Positions 1 through 8,783 of a DNA stretch of 54,023 bases are shown here, in pieces. The translations under genes were made by a program, and so were the position numbers. The first letter of the stretch is position 1. Each line of letters starts with the position of its first letter. Below the pieces are notes generated by a model. The model searched no databases, was not told the DNA's origin, and saw nothing but the letters and a program-made list of their open reading frames with translations. The DNA is from a virus. The DNA is taken from positions 1 to 54,023 of the IMG/VR virus record IMGVR_UViG_3300035659_001009. One strand, 5' to 3'.

Positions 1-42
1 TGTGACCCCTGTTTCTATCAATAAGCGAATCGTGTGAGACAT
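1..42 (-). CDS. 5' end of the 777-residue tail protein (continues at 54023)
   Basis: On the minus strand an ATG at 42-40 follows AAGG with a 6-nt gap and opens a frame of 14 codons (starting MSHTIRLLIETGVT) that reaches position 1 without a stop. Joined to 54023 it enters, in phase, the long tail-protein frame ending at 51732, which has no start of its own inside the right edge. I infer that this is the true start of that gene and that the molecule is circular. If the window is only a fragment, this short frame would mean nothing. Confidence 0.6.
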   Translation of the reverse strand, partial: MSHTIRLLIETGVT

Positions 43-325
43 CAACTACCTTAAGCTCAGCATTCAACAGAAAGTGCTCGGGCGGGAAAGTAATCTCTAA
101 CACATCACCAAACTGCACTCCTGAAGCGGGCCACAGCATCATAAGCGAGTAAGTCTTGTCTGCCTCGATTCCTTGAGCAAGCAACAATAGGGGTGTGCTA
201 TTCTCCTCGATGCGAACGCTTACGCCTGTCGCGATACACGTCCCAGAGGGCATGGCACCACCGATGTCGTCGTCCATCGGGTTCCAGTATCGATAGATTA
301 CAACTTTAGCGTCTAAACCGACCAA
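1..325 (-). CDS. putative head-closure or connector protein (runs off window edge)
   Basis: A minus-strand frame starts at a TTG (325-323) placed 7 nt after AAAGGTG, inside the end of the 224-residue gene. It stays open to position 1 (108 codons). If the ends join, it stops 38 nt later at a TGA at 53988-53986, giving 120 residues and overlapping the start of the next gene. The protein is beta-rich with no recognisable motif. Its place between a putative connector and the long tail protein suggests a head-tail adaptor or stopper, but that is inferred from order only. A TTG start is less usual; no ATG or GTG with an SD fits better. Confidence 0.6.
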   Translation of the reverse strand, partial: MVGLDAKVVIYRYWNPMDDDIGGAMPSGTCIATGVSVRIEENSTPLLLLAQGIEADKTYSLMMLWPASGVQFGDVLEITFPPEHFLLNAELKVVDVSHDSLIDRNRGH

Positions 326-980
326 CTCGAAACACCTTTAGATGGGCTACAAGGCTTGCAATGAAGTTCGCACGAGCTGAAGAACCAAACGCTGTTTGCC
401 GCAACGGATAGCGCTTCTCGGAGTATCTCAAAGACGACCATTGTTGAACACCGATCTGCGCTTCTGTCGTTCCAGGTGCCACTAACTCATTGAGCACGAG
501 CTCGGTCGCCGCCGTGAGAGCCGTCAACAAACTCGGGTCGTTCAATGTGGTTCCGGTATCGTGACCAGCACAATACACAATCCGTACTTTGTATGGACCC
601 CAATCCTCCTCCCAATGAGACTTGTCCCAGTTCGGCACCGCATCAATATGCCCCGCCTCTGCATTTCGAATAAACAAGCGCACGGGTGTGGTTAGCTCGA
701 ATGAATTCGAATTGTCTGTCGGGATACTCAAGAGCGTACCAGTGATAAGGCGAAGCACGTTCCCAAACTCAAGCTCAATTGGATGGTCCCACCAGGGTGC
801 TTGATACTCACCGGTCACGGTCGTGGGCAGCATAAAGGTGTGCAACTCATTCGTCATCTGCTGCTCTGCGATCGTCATTGCAACTTGAACCAAAAACGCG
901 GAGGCAGTACCAGTATGTCCACCGTAGTCGACAAACTTCTGTACTGTCATTATTTGGGGTGTGCTATATGGATAGTACAT
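306..980 (-). CDS. putative head-tail connector / virion protein, 224 aa
   Basis: Unrecognised 224-residue protein, starting at ATG 980-978 a few bases after the preceding glycosyltransferase ends. It has no signal peptide, membrane segment or known motif. The C-terminus is basic (ending VGRFRR). It lies directly before the small adaptor-like gene and the tail protein, in the slot where tailed phages encode connector or tail-terminator proteins, so a structural role is likely but inferred from position. It could also be a capsid accessory protein. Confidence 0.6.
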   Translation of the reverse strand: MYYPYSTPQIMTVQKFVDYGGHTGTASAFLVQVAMTIAEQQMTNELHTFMLPTTVTGEYQAPWWDHPIELEFGNVLRLITGTLLSIPTDNSNSFELTTPVRLFIRNAEAGHIDAVPNWDKSHWEEDWGPYKVRIVYCAGHDTGTTLNDPSLLTALTAATELVLNELVAPGTTEAQIGVQQWSSLRYSEKRYPLRQTAFGSSARANFIASLVAHLKVFRVGRFRR

Positions 981-983
981 TTC

Positions 984-1778
984 TCACCAGAAGTGGTAAT
1001 CGTCATGCTCAACGAACTGGCGCATACGTGTAATGAAGACTTGGAAGTTACCGCGTAGATCGTAGCCCTTGCCGCCCGGTTGGCCGATGGCACTCGCTCC
1101 TACAACGTGTTCTCCAATGGCTTCCGGATTCACAACGATCTTGTGACCCAGCACCTTCCGCACGGTAAGACAGAACTCCACATCCTCGAACGTCCCCCTG
1201 CCATAAACTTCTTGAAAACCGCCGACCTTGCGCCACGTTGCGCGACGTGTGAGGAAACATGCTCCTGTTACGCAAGGCCAATCGTCCCGACGCCTTACGG
1301 CTCTCGGATTGTCAACGCTCCAACCCAAGAAGATATGAACGGGTGTTGCTGTAACGTTGAACGCCATTCCAACATGCTGTATCTTGCCTGCAGGTCCCAT
1401 AGGCGAGTTCTCGGCAAACAAAAGCATTGGTGCGGCAATGCCAACGTCAGGCGCCGCCATTTCGCTTATCAAGACTTCGAGTGCGTTAGGACGTAACATA
1501 ACATCACTGTTCAACAGAAGCATGAATGGCGCGTCGCACTTGCGTGCCCCTCGATTTACTGTCTTCGGAAAGCCTGAGTTGGCACTGTTGACAAATAAAC
1601 GTGCTTCATACTCTTTGCATAGCTCAGCAATGTTCTCGCTCACAAGGCCCTTTGGCGATGCATCGTCAACAACCGTGATCGCAAAGCTTGTAAATGTCTG
1701 TGCCTTGAGGGCTTCAAGACAACTTTTAAGCATGTCCGGCCTTCCATAGACCGGGATCACGACATCAACTTGCGACAT
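984..1778 (-). CDS. family 2 (GT-A) glycosyltransferase
   Basis: A 264-residue protein read from ATG 1778, which has GGGGGAGG just upstream; a TTG 24 nt further up is less likely. The N-terminus has the GT2 nucleotide-sugar fold signature (VDVVIPVYGRPDML, then VVDDASP), the middle has LLLNSDVML (the DxD-like region), and the end has CVTGACFLTRR and FEDVEFCLTVRK, typical of rhamnosyl/GT2 enzymes. It would transfer a sugar from a nucleotide donor. It is the last gene of the glycosyltransferase island and overlaps the neighbouring GT4 gene. The acceptor cannot be read from sequence; a virion surface protein is a reasonable guess. Confidence 0.88.
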   Translation of the reverse strand: MSQVDVVIPVYGRPDMLKSCLEALKAQTFTSFAITVVDDASPKGLVSENIAELCKEYEARLFVNSANSGFPKTVNRGARKCDAPFMLLLNSDVMLRPNALEVLISEMAAPDVGIAAPMLLFAENSPMGPAGKIQHVGMAFNVTATPVHIFLGWSVDNPRAVRRRDDWPCVTGACFLTRRATWRKVGGFQEVYGRGTFEDVEFCLTVRKVLGHKIVVNPEAIGEHVVGASAIGQPGGKGYDLRGNFQVFITRMRQFVEHDDYHFW

Positions 1779-2851
1779 ATGACCTCCCCCACCGCTTCCC
1801 AAGTTCGAGCCTTCACATACTCGAGTGCCCTGCTATGAACGTATTCTGAGTTCGCAAAGGCACATTCCAAGGCCCGCGCACCGTCTTCGATGTCTGCATA
1901 ATAGCGCCAGCCGTTACCAAACGGTTCTCGATCCGCGTAAGCGTAAGAAAACAGGTAACCTCTATCGCCGGATAGGTGTTCGTGGAACGCTGTATGATTA
2001 GGAGCTACAACAGATACACCACATGCCATAGCCTCAAGCACGGGCATGCCCAAGCCTTCAGCTTTTGACGTTATGAGAAATGCATCAGATGCTGCATACA
2101 AAGACCAAAGCTGTTTGAATGGTATGCCCCTCTCGACGATAGTTACCTTACCCGCCAGGCCCAACTCGACGATGTAGTCGTCCAAATACCACCCAACACC
2201 TGAGTCGCGCCGAGTAACCATATAGTACACGACGTTATCCATTCTTGCGATGATCTCGAGTGACGCACTAAGGAACTTACGTTCTTGGTTCTCGGCTACC
2301 GTGAGAACGACCCGCTGTCCCTCCGCAATACCCATTGCTTGTCGAATCGCGACACGTTCCTCAGGTGTCGGAGGTCTCCACGACTTCGTGTCGACTGGGA
2401 TCGCGACGTGTTCAGCAGCTAGTCCCACTTTGTGACACTCCTCGGTCCCGAACTCGGAGATCACAAAGCAACCTTTCAACTGATACAACGCCGCGGTCCA
2501 GTTCTGAGTCAGTGGCGGCGCTTCAACAGGAAACACCCCATAGTGGGGCAACTCGATTGTTGGCTGGGTCCCAAGCAATCGAATGATCATGGGAATGTCT
2601 AGCGCCACAATGGTTACGTCGAGAAGCTTCTCACGAATCAAGTTCCTCGCCATCGTATTCGCACCCTGTGTGAAGGACTGACGGGGCAGGGGTACAATTG
2701 AATATGGAAAGTGATGCTCCTCACCTCGATAACCAATGCCAAAGGCAATGACCTCATGTCCTCGACGAACTAACTCAGTCCCCAGGTTAGTCGCAATATG
2801 CAAGTACCCTGAACCCACAAAATCAAAGTCGGAGACGATTCCAATCTTCAT
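1757..2851 (-). CDS. GT-B fold (GT4-like) glycosyltransferase
   Basis: A 364-residue protein starting MKIGIVSDFDFVGSGY at ATG 2851, with GGGAGG upstream. The Rossmann N-terminus continues with LGTELVRRGHEVIAFG, and the C-terminal half carries the GT4 donor-site motif KAEGLGMPVLEAMACG followed by VVAPNHTAFHEHL. These are the hallmarks of retaining GT-B enzymes using nucleotide sugars. It overlaps both neighbours by a few bases, so translation is coupled within the island. The acceptor is unknown. Confidence 0.88.
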   Translation of the reverse strand: MKIGIVSDFDFVGSGYLHIATNLGTELVRRGHEVIAFGIGYRGEEHHFPYSIVPLPRQSFTQGANTMARNLIREKLLDVTIVALDIPMIIRLLGTQPTIELPHYGVFPVEAPPLTQNWTAALYQLKGCFVISEFGTEECHKVGLAAEHVAIPVDTKSWRPPTPEERVAIRQAMGIAEGQRVVLTVAENQERKFLSASLEIIARMDNVVYYMVTRRDSGVGWYLDDYIVELGLAGKVTIVERGIPFKQLWSLYAASDAFLITSKAEGLGMPVLEAMACGVSVVAPNHTAFHEHLSGDRGYLFSYAYADREPFGNGWRYYADIEDGARALECAFANSEYVHSRALEYVKARTWEAVGEVICRKLMS

Positions 2852-3879
2852 GATAGAACCGCCTCCCAGGGCACGGCGAGGATGTCCCAGTTGAACGCTG
2901 CTCTGCGAGAGTTCATACAAAGAGCCTGACGAATCGTTAGCGTATTAGGTGTCAGAAGCGTGTTGATAACTTCCTCTGCGAACGCTGCCTGCCACACAGC
3001 CGTCCTCGGATCTCCATCAAGTCGCTTGCCATACAAGTTCGTTGTTGCAAGGGCACCCATCGACGAAGTAATGGGCACTGCCCCCGCTACCTGACACTCA
3101 GCGACAGAGATACAAAACAACTCGTCGTAGATACAAGGATAGGGCTGCAGATCCGACGTCGACTGTAATAGTACCAATTGTGACCTAGGCACGCGACCGC
3201 AGTACTTGACATTCGGCGCACCCACCCACTCAAGTCGATGCGGCGTGATGCCTTCGTCAGCGGTTCCCCACATCCGATAATCGAACGTTATCACTAACGA
3301 CGCCCATGGCACCTCCTTGACGATGCGATCCCAAACGTTTCGTAGGATTCGTAAGCCCCTATCAGGAACGCTACAATAGATACATTGACCCTTGACCTTG
3401 GGAGCATTCGAAATATACTCCCACGTACGTACACCTAGGGTGATCACAGTCAGTCGCTCCTGAGATATTCCGTAGCGCCTTTCAAAGTCAGCTGCATGAT
3501 GAGGTGAGATACAAACAATACGCTCGGCGTGTGGAAAGATGTCCGCTGCGTAGTTGCCTGTCGTGAATTGATCACACGACCAGAAGACCCTTCTCCCTTT
3601 CGCACTTTGGAATCGCCTGTCGGGACACCTAAACAGGACAACCGCATCCCTATCAGCGTTCGGGTCAAACGCGCTTACTGCGCGGTAAGGCACACCCCCA
3701 TATGTACCTTCCTTTCTGGGAGAATTGAACACGGTCACGGTATGGCCCCTTCCCGTTAGCACTTCTGCTAAGGTCAAGAGAGCCAACTCAGCTCCACCAA
3801 CTCCGCGACCCCCGATGTCCTCTGGCATGACACCAATCGGAGACCCCGACGGGCATAAAAAGTCTACTTTCAATCCCAT
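2848..3879 (-). CDS. GT-B fold glycosyltransferase
   Basis: A 343-residue protein with a GT4-type N-terminus (GGRGVGGAELALLTLAEVLTGRGHTVTVF) and a middle segment IVCISPHHAADFERRYGI followed by LTVITLGV, which in GT4 enzymes links the two Rossmann domains. The C-terminal domain has a degenerate donor motif (YPCIYDELFCISVAECQ, then AVPITS). The ATG at 3879 overlaps the preceding methyltransferase. Likely a glycosyltransferase for a phage glycan; donor and acceptor unknown. Confidence 0.8.
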   Translation of the reverse strand: MGLKVDFLCPSGSPIGVMPEDIGGRGVGGAELALLTLAEVLTGRGHTVTVFNSPRKEGTYGGVPYRAVSAFDPNADRDAVVLFRCPDRRFQSAKGRRVFWSCDQFTTGNYAADIFPHAERIVCISPHHAADFERRYGISQERLTVITLGVRTWEYISNAPKVKGQCIYCSVPDRGLRILRNVWDRIVKEVPWASLVITFDYRMWGTADEGITPHRLEWVGAPNVKYCGRVPRSQLVLLQSTSDLQPYPCIYDELFCISVAECQVAGAVPITSSMGALATTNLYGKRLDGDPRTAVWQAAFAEEVINTLLTPNTLTIRQALCMNSRRAAFNWDILAVPWEAVLS

Positions 3880-4418
3880 TCCCCCACCTCCATAACTGCT
3901 AACCCCGCATCGACTGGCGGGTCAAAGTGCCTATGAAATGCGGGCAGCACCTCAACTCGAAATCCCAACGTTTCGAGTCCGGCTGAAGTCAATGTGCTCA
4001 GATGCCTCTGGTAGCCATTTCCATCAGACGGTCCTTGCTTGCACTCGCCGAGCGGTGAGAAGACAATGATTTTGCGGCGGGCGACATGCTTGCAAAGTCG
4101 CACCACGAACCCTGCTCGAGCCTGCTCAAAATGCTCGAGCAAATCGATTAGGAGCACCACATCATACTCACCCTCCGGTTGCTCAGCCAGCCACAATACG
4201 ACATCTTTACAAGTAAACTCAACAACCCCTGCCGCGAACTTTTGCGTTTGCAAGTAGTCGACGTAGGGCTTGTAGATGTCAACGTTCATCAAGAGCGCAC
4301 AATGCAGATAGCGAACTTGCAAGCTGACGGGTGAGTCGGACTTGCCGCTCCCCAAGTTCGCGATCCTCATCGACTCGATCCCTGGACCTATTATTTGTAA
4401 TAAGTTGGGTATGCCCAT
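3870..4418 (-). CDS. class I SAM-dependent methyltransferase
   Basis: About 182 residues from ATG 4418 (an in-frame ATG 16 codons downstream is also possible). Motif I for SAM binding is IANLGSGKS, followed by VDIYKPYVDYL, and the motif IV region is DVVLLIDLLEHF. The substrate cannot be seen. Because it is embedded among glycosyltransferase genes with overlapping ends, methylation of a sugar in the phage glycan is the natural inference, as with O-methylated capping sugars. A nucleic acid methyltransferase is less likely, because no target-recognition domain is present. Confidence 0.75.
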   Translation of the reverse strand: MGIPNLLQIIGPGIESMRIANLGSGKSDSPVSLQVRYLHCALLMNVDIYKPYVDYLQTQKFAAGVVEFTCKDVVLWLAEQPEGEYDVVLLIDLLEHFEQARAGFVVRLCKHVARRKIIVFSPLGECKQGPSDGNGYQRHLSTLTSAGLETLGFRVEVLPAFHRHFDPPVDAGLAVMEVGEWD

Positions 4419-5107
4419 TCCGGAAGCTCCACGAGCGGACCACTTGTCTCGGTCCAACTCTTTTGAATCATGCCGGCTGACCGATAAAGCGCGAGCTTAC
4501 GCGCCATGATCTCTGGCGTGAGGCAGAAGTAGTGTAGCAATGCGTAAGGATAGGTGATTCGCCGAATCGTCCATCCTGACTGAGGGGGTTGTATAACATC
4601 AGGACTCCAGGACTCGTCTTGATTATATGCTAACGGCACATCTCCTCGAACCGCCCACATTCCAGTCCAACCTTCTGGAGTGTAACCACTACCTCCGGTT
4701 AGATCGGGAAACCATTTATCCGTACCGAAGATATACATCCGCGGTGCAAATACAAACTGCTCGGCGGTGCTTTCGAGGATTGCACGACCATCTTGCCTGA
4801 GTGAGGGCGAAAGCGCCGAATCGGCTTCATCGATGATTATCCACGATGGGAAGGCATAACGTGCTTGTTCAAGCAGGAAGTTCATGTGGGGCCCTTCTGG
4901 ATTGCGCCTGCCCCCTTTTGCGTTCTCTACCCAGACGTTGAAGTGTTGCAATTCAACTTTAGGAGTATTTCGTGCGATCTCGCATGTGCGGTCGGTACTC
5001 CCACCATCTGCTATGATGATAAGATCAGCCCAGTCATATGCAGCCAAAAAGCGTGGAAGGTGAATCTCCTCGTTCAAGGTCCTCAGGAGCACAATGATCT
5101 TGCTCAT
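4391..5107 (-). CDS. family 2 glycosyltransferase
   Basis: A 238-residue GT-A protein: N-terminal KIIVLLRTLNEE, then IIIADGGSTDRT (nucleotide binding), then WIIIDEADSAL, where the Asp-Glu-Ala-Asp supplies the metal-binding acidic cluster. It resembles short GT2 enzymes of the WaaE/KdtX type. The start overlaps the stop of the upstream small gene and its end overlaps the methyltransferase, so it belongs to the same translationally coupled cluster. Confidence 0.85.
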   Translation of the reverse strand: MSKIIVLLRTLNEEIHLPRFLAAYDWADLIIIADGGSTDRTCEIARNTPKVELQHFNVWVENAKGGRRNPEGPHMNFLLEQARYAFPSWIIIDEADSALSPSLRQDGRAILESTAEQFVFAPRMYIFGTDKWFPDLTGGSGYTPEGWTGMWAVRGDVPLAYNQDESWSPDVIQPPQSGWTIRRITYPYALLHYFCLTPEIMARKLALYRSAGMIQKSWTETSGPLVELPEWAYPTYYK

Positions 5108-5361
5108 GACTGGTGCCTACCTGTACTCAAGAGGAACAGACACTGAAATCTGCCATTCGGGCCTCGAGGTACGACCCCCGCCGACGAACCGCAGGTGCAC
5201 ATGTACGATGGCTGATTCACAACACTGTTTGCATAGATAAAGTGCTTGTCGTACTGGGCAGTTGCAACCATTGCACCCCACTCCCGGACCCAAAGTGTAG
5301 TCTGGCGCTTTACTGTGGTACCGTTGGGAAGCATCACTGCCTGCTCAATGTCTCTAGACAT
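5104..5361 (-). CDS. hypothetical protein, 85 aa
   Basis: A small protein starting MSRDIEQAVMLPNGTTV at ATG 5361, overlapping the end of the glycosyltransferase before it and the start of the one after it. It has a CTCG pair and a cysteine further on but no recognisable domain. The tight overlaps argue that it is translated. Function unknown. Confidence 0.55.
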   Translation of the reverse strand: MSRDIEQAVMLPNGTTVKRQTTLWVREWGAMVATAQYDKHFIYANSVVNQPSYMCTCGSSAGVVPRGPNGRFQCLFLLSTGRHQS

Positions 5362-6238
5362 AGGACAATACCGTCTCGACTCGAGCGTCCCAAGTGTGTG
5401 GCGCCACGAACTCACAAGCCTGTTGACTGATTTCCTGCCACTTGCCAAGAGCCACTTTGAACTGGCTTAGCGCCTCGTCGAGGGAGTCGAAGCCCAAGTA
5501 GTGCTTGCCCTCGACGAAACCCATCTTCATGAGGTCCGGCACGCGATTCACAACCGGGCACAAGCCCATGGCCGCTACCTCGAAGACCCTCGCGCATAGG
5601 TCTTGTTGCGTTGACCAGTTCAGGCCGATCTTGCAGGTATGCAAAAGATCACGATACTCCCCGAATACAGGCCCGAAGCCAGGGAAGAGGATCTTGTGTC
5701 CCTGCGCTCGTAGGCTTTCGACGAGCCTTACTCGATTGATGTAAGGTGCTCCGATGAGGCCTCCATCATATGGTCGCTCCCTTGTACAGTCTGTATTCGG
5801 TGTGTGACACGAAGGATCGTACGCATATGGTAGCCAAATGTCATCAGGACGCATATACGGTGTCTGCATACAGAAGAACACGTCTGCCCATTGGCGAGCT
5901 TCATCATAGTTGATGCAGTGTGGATCGACACCGACGACAAAGTTCTTACCCTTAGACGGCTTGCCGATCAATCCTTCCGTCGAGTTGAGTTGAATCCACA
6001 CATCGGGCTTCCATAATAGGTGCGCCTCGACGTAACTGATTGGAGTACGAGAGCTGGTCAGTACCAGGTCGGGTGGCGGTGCGGATACATTGAGAATCAT
6101 ACCGCCATTCCACGGGATCGTCTTCCCAGTATAGCGGCCGACGGTACAGAGTTCGATGTCGTCCCTGCGTCGTAGCGCCCTTTCAAAGTAGCGCACGATG
6201 GCCATCGGGTAATACACACCACTAAGAACAACTTTCAT
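5354..6238 (-). CDS. glycosyltransferase, GT-B / CgeB-like
   Basis: A 294-residue protein from ATG 6238 with AAGGTGGG upstream. The C-terminal half contains RVRLVESLRAQGHKILFPG, IGLNWSTQQDLCARVFEVAA and MGLCPVVNRVPDLMKMGF, matching the spore-coat CgeB / GT-B glycosyltransferase pattern of domain swap, donor-binding Glu and capping helix. The N-terminal half is a Rossmann-like domain. Donor and acceptor are unknown. It belongs to the virion-glycosylation island. Confidence 0.8.
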   Translation of the reverse strand: MKVVLSGVYYPMAIVRYFERALRRRDDIELCTVGRYTGKTIPWNGGMILNVSAPPPDLVLTSSRTPISYVEAHLLWKPDVWIQLNSTEGLIGKPSKGKNFVVGVDPHCINYDEARQWADVFFCMQTPYMRPDDIWLPYAYDPSCHTPNTDCTRERPYDGGLIGAPYINRVRLVESLRAQGHKILFPGFGPVFGEYRDLLHTCKIGLNWSTQQDLCARVFEVAAMGLCPVVNRVPDLMKMGFVEGKHYLGFDSLDEALSQFKVALGKWQEISQQACEFVAPHTWDARVETVLSYV

Positions 6239-6256
6239 TCCCACCTTGTTTACTCC

Positions 6257-6481
6257 TTACTTACTGTGCTTCGACTCCGCCATTGCTTTGGTCGCTGTAA
6301 CGATGGCCCGTTGTGATTTCGTGCCAAACCAAAATCCCAACACCAACGTTGTGATCGCGCCGAGCAATTCAGGAATCGGCTTCCCGGTGATGAACATCGT
6401 ACAGAGAGTCACGACCAACACCAACGTCACAACACCTTGAATGATCACACTCTCTTGAAGCAACTCCCAAAACTTGATCAT
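6257..6481 (-). CDS. small membrane protein, holin-like
   Basis: A 74-residue protein from ATG 6481 with AAAGGAG 6 nt upstream. Two hydrophobic segments (about residues 14-32 and 38-54) are separated by a short turn (TGKPIPEL), and the tail is charged (TKAMAESKHSK). Size, two membrane spans and a charged C-terminus fit a phage holin or a similar small inner-membrane protein. The lysin lies 8-10 kb away across the presumed junction, so this is a candidate holin, not a certain one. Confidence 0.6.
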   Translation of the reverse strand: MIKFWELLQESVIIQGVVTLVLVVTLCTMFITGKPIPELLGAITTLVLGFWFGTKSQRAIVTATKAMAESKHSK

Positions 6482-6492
6482 GTTACACTCCT

Positions 6493-7131
6493 TTATGCAA
6501 AGCCCCATTTTTGGGCAAAGTACGCACGGTTGCGCATTGTAATAGCTTGTCTTCCAGGATTACCATTCCAATGGGCACCCCAGACATGACTCGCACGAAT
6601 TGGCAGTTCGCGTAGCTGCACGCCCTTCTGGGTTGCTGTATAACATAAATCAACATCCTCGTAGTCAGCCGGAACAATTTGAGGGTCGAATCCACCAATA
6701 ACGGTCCAGGTCGGACGCGTACACGCCAGGAAATACCCTTCTAAGTACGAGATGATCGTAGACCCAAACCGGTTCCAACTTGTGTCAAACGTAATGAGAC
6801 GTGCGCCATAGAGAGTTCCATCCGCTAGGTTCACAACTTTGGGGGTCACATCCTCCATAAAGGTAACATCGGGCTGTGTAAACACGAGAGTATTGTATTG
6901 CGCGAGACGAGCTCCTTGATTGCAAGCAGGACCGAAGCCAACGTTCGACTCGTTGAATGCAAGTCGTACTGGGCGCTGCTGGGAGATACCTTCAAGAACT
7001 CGTCGCGTCGTTTCACTTGGCATGTTGTCGACTACAACGTATTCATGCTTGCACGAGGGCGTTGGAATACAACCAAAGAACTTTGCAATTAGGTCCGGCC
7101 TGCCAAAAGTTACAATTACAATTGATACCAC
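6493..7131 (-). CDS. family 2 glycosyltransferase
   Basis: A 212-residue GT-A protein, GTG start at 7131 with AGAGGAAA upstream. N-terminal VSIVIVTFGRPDL, then YVVVDNMPSE, the NVGFGPACNQGA motif typical of rhamnosyltransferase-like GT2, FTQPDVTF at the DxD position, and GGFDPQIVPADYEDVDLCY, which carries the catalytic base region. One of the best-conserved enzymes of the island. Confidence 0.88.
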   Translation of the reverse strand: MVSIVIVTFGRPDLIAKFFGCIPTPSCKHEYVVVDNMPSETTRRVLEGISQQRPVRLAFNESNVGFGPACNQGARLAQYNTLVFTQPDVTFMEDVTPKVVNLADGTLYGARLITFDTSWNRFGSTIISYLEGYFLACTRPTWTVIGGFDPQIVPADYEDVDLCYTATQKGVQLRELPIRASHVWGAHWNGNPGRQAITMRNRAYFAQKWGFA

Positions 7132-8117
7132 CGAATTTCCTCTGATTGGTTTGCGGCGTGAAACTTCTTCCTCTTTGGCGCTTCACCGCAGCACGCACCC
7201 ATCATCTCGAGTAGTCTCGAAACGTCCTGTGGATCTACCGGTGACGCACAGATGTTGTTACGGCAATAAAAAATGTACTGTTTCTTGGTGACGGGGCCCT
7301 CGATAAGCTCGCGACCCAAGCCAAAACGTACTAGCAAGACTGCCGAAGTGGGTGCGGCCACTACCGGGGCTACTACTGTGCTTGCGATTGCTGGACTGGA
7401 CTCGCCAGTAAGACGTCGCGCGAGTTCAACAAACTCATTTAGCTGCTTTGCAGTTTCACTTTGTCGCTTACGATGAGCGGTAACAACTTCGACTCGATCG
7501 TACAGACGAGATCCTGGCTCAAGTACTGTCAAACACCCACAAAGTGCTGCCTCGACAGTCAATGAGGAATAATCGTCGTAAGTTACTAGGAGGGCTGCGG
7601 ACTGAAGTAATTTAGCAAGTTCGGCTCGAGTTGCGGGCCACCCAGCAGTAATCTCGACACCTTGCGGCTTCACTGGCCTTTGTCCCTTACCAACCCAATA
7701 GTACGTTCCTTCGCGCTGCACATCGCCCGGATCAAAGAATAACTCATCCTCAACGATTGATAGATACAATAGCCCATCAACGCGAGGGGCGGCGGCAGCA
7801 ATATCGCCGGAATAGGCAAAGACCAAATCACTACTTGGATACTCCTTCGGTCCACCAAGTCTGCCCTGATAGTTTAGTAACCAGCGAATGACGTACTTTG
7901 CATTGAGTGGATTGCCATGGACTACCTCAGGGTAGACAGCGATAAACGGATCACTTTGCGACTGCCATACTGGCTCATTCCACTCAGGATTGACGAGTGC
8001 TTGAGATGAGTACGCCGCCACGCCAAGAGCATTCAAACGATGCACAAGCAGGTGGCAAGCTCTCAAGCCTGCTGAACTATTTCTGTAGTAATAGGTATAG
8101 ACGACGAAAGGGTGCAT
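7116..8117 (-). CDS. probable GT-B-like glycosyltransferase with C-terminal extension
   Basis: A 333-residue protein. Residues 1-210 look like a GT-B fold: an N-terminal Rossmann-type region, then DLVFAYSGDI, and DDYSSLTVEAALCGCLTVLE, resembling the donor-site helix of WsaF-type enzymes. After about residue 245 comes an Ala/Val/Pro linker and a basic, Cys-containing tail (CRNNICASP; CCGEAPKRKKF) that I do not recognise. It sits between two GT2 genes and overlaps both. A glycosyltransferase role is likely but less certain than for its neighbours. Confidence 0.6.
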   Translation of the reverse strand: MHPFVVYTYYYRNSSAGLRACHLLVHRLNALGVAAYSSQALVNPEWNEPVWQSQSDPFIAVYPEVVHGNPLNAKYVIRWLLNYQGRLGGPKEYPSSDLVFAYSGDIAAAAPRVDGLLYLSIVEDELFFDPGDVQREGTYYWVGKGQRPVKPQGVEITAGWPATRAELAKLLQSAALLVTYDDYSSLTVEAALCGCLTVLEPGSRLYDRVEVVTAHRKRQSETAKQLNEFVELARRLTGESSPAIASTVVAPVVAAPTSAVLLVRFGLGRELIEGPVTKKQYIFYCRNNICASPVDPQDVSRLLEMMGACCGEAPKRKKFHAANQSEEIRWYQL

Positions 8118-8773
8118 ACTGCCTCGTAATCACATGGAAAGTTTGTTGCCACACGACGCTCGTAAGTCGCTTGGTCCTCATTCCAGAAAGCCGTTGCCCG
8201 CGTATATGTATCATCAAGACGGGCTTTGCCGTGAGCAGGATGTAGATGCTCTACTATTGCGTTGGGGCAATATTGAAACGCCCCAACTTGTCGTGCCCGA
8301 GCCAATATTTCATTGTCGGCGAAGAGATGTTTGTAATGGGGTGTGAAGATCACGCCACCGTTGACTTCAACAATAAACTGTCGTGTAAGCACAAAGTGTG
8401 TACAGTGCCTCTCTCCGTACTCGAGTGTATTCAGACCCACGAGTCCTGAACTGACCTTTGAAACTTCGTCGAGCCATCCATCATGCCAGCTAACGTCGTC
8501 GGCTCCGAGTACCACATGTGTCATGTTCGAGTCTTTCGCTGCTTCCCTAAGTCCTTCGTTCCACTTGTAAATTGGCGTAGCCGGAGGGGTTACTACTATC
8601 CGACGCACCTGCGGAAACAACTTGCGCACCGACTCGACGCTCTCCGTGTCGTCCGAATCAAACACTGCATACACCGTAATCTCGTGTTCCCGCACTGACT
8701 CGAACAGTCTCTGAGTCGCTTGAAGCATACGTGTTGATCGGTTTAGAGTTGGCGTTATAACTACGTAACTCAC
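8063..8773 (-). CDS. family 2 glycosyltransferase
   Basis: A 236-residue protein with a GTG start at 8773 (GAGGG upstream). The N-terminus is MSYVVITPTLNRSTRML, the metal-binding motif is VVLGADDVSW, and a late His-containing segment is IVEHLHPAHGK. First gene of the glycosyltransferase island downstream of the capsid gene. The two stacked hairpins between it and the capsid gene probably reduce read-through, so that the glycosyltransferases are made at lower levels than capsid. Confidence 0.82.
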   Translation of the reverse strand: MSYVVITPTLNRSTRMLQATQRLFESVREHEITVYAVFDSDDTESVESVRKLFPQVRRIVVTPPATPIYKWNEGLREAAKDSNMTHVVLGADDVSWHDGWLDEVSKVSSGLVGLNTLEYGERHCTHFVLTRQFIVEVNGGVIFTPHYKHLFADNEILARARQVGAFQYCPNAIVEHLHPAHGKARLDDTYTRATAFWNEDQATYERRVATNFPCDYEAVCTLSSSIPITTEIVQQA

Positions 8774-8783
8774 AGTTCCCTCA

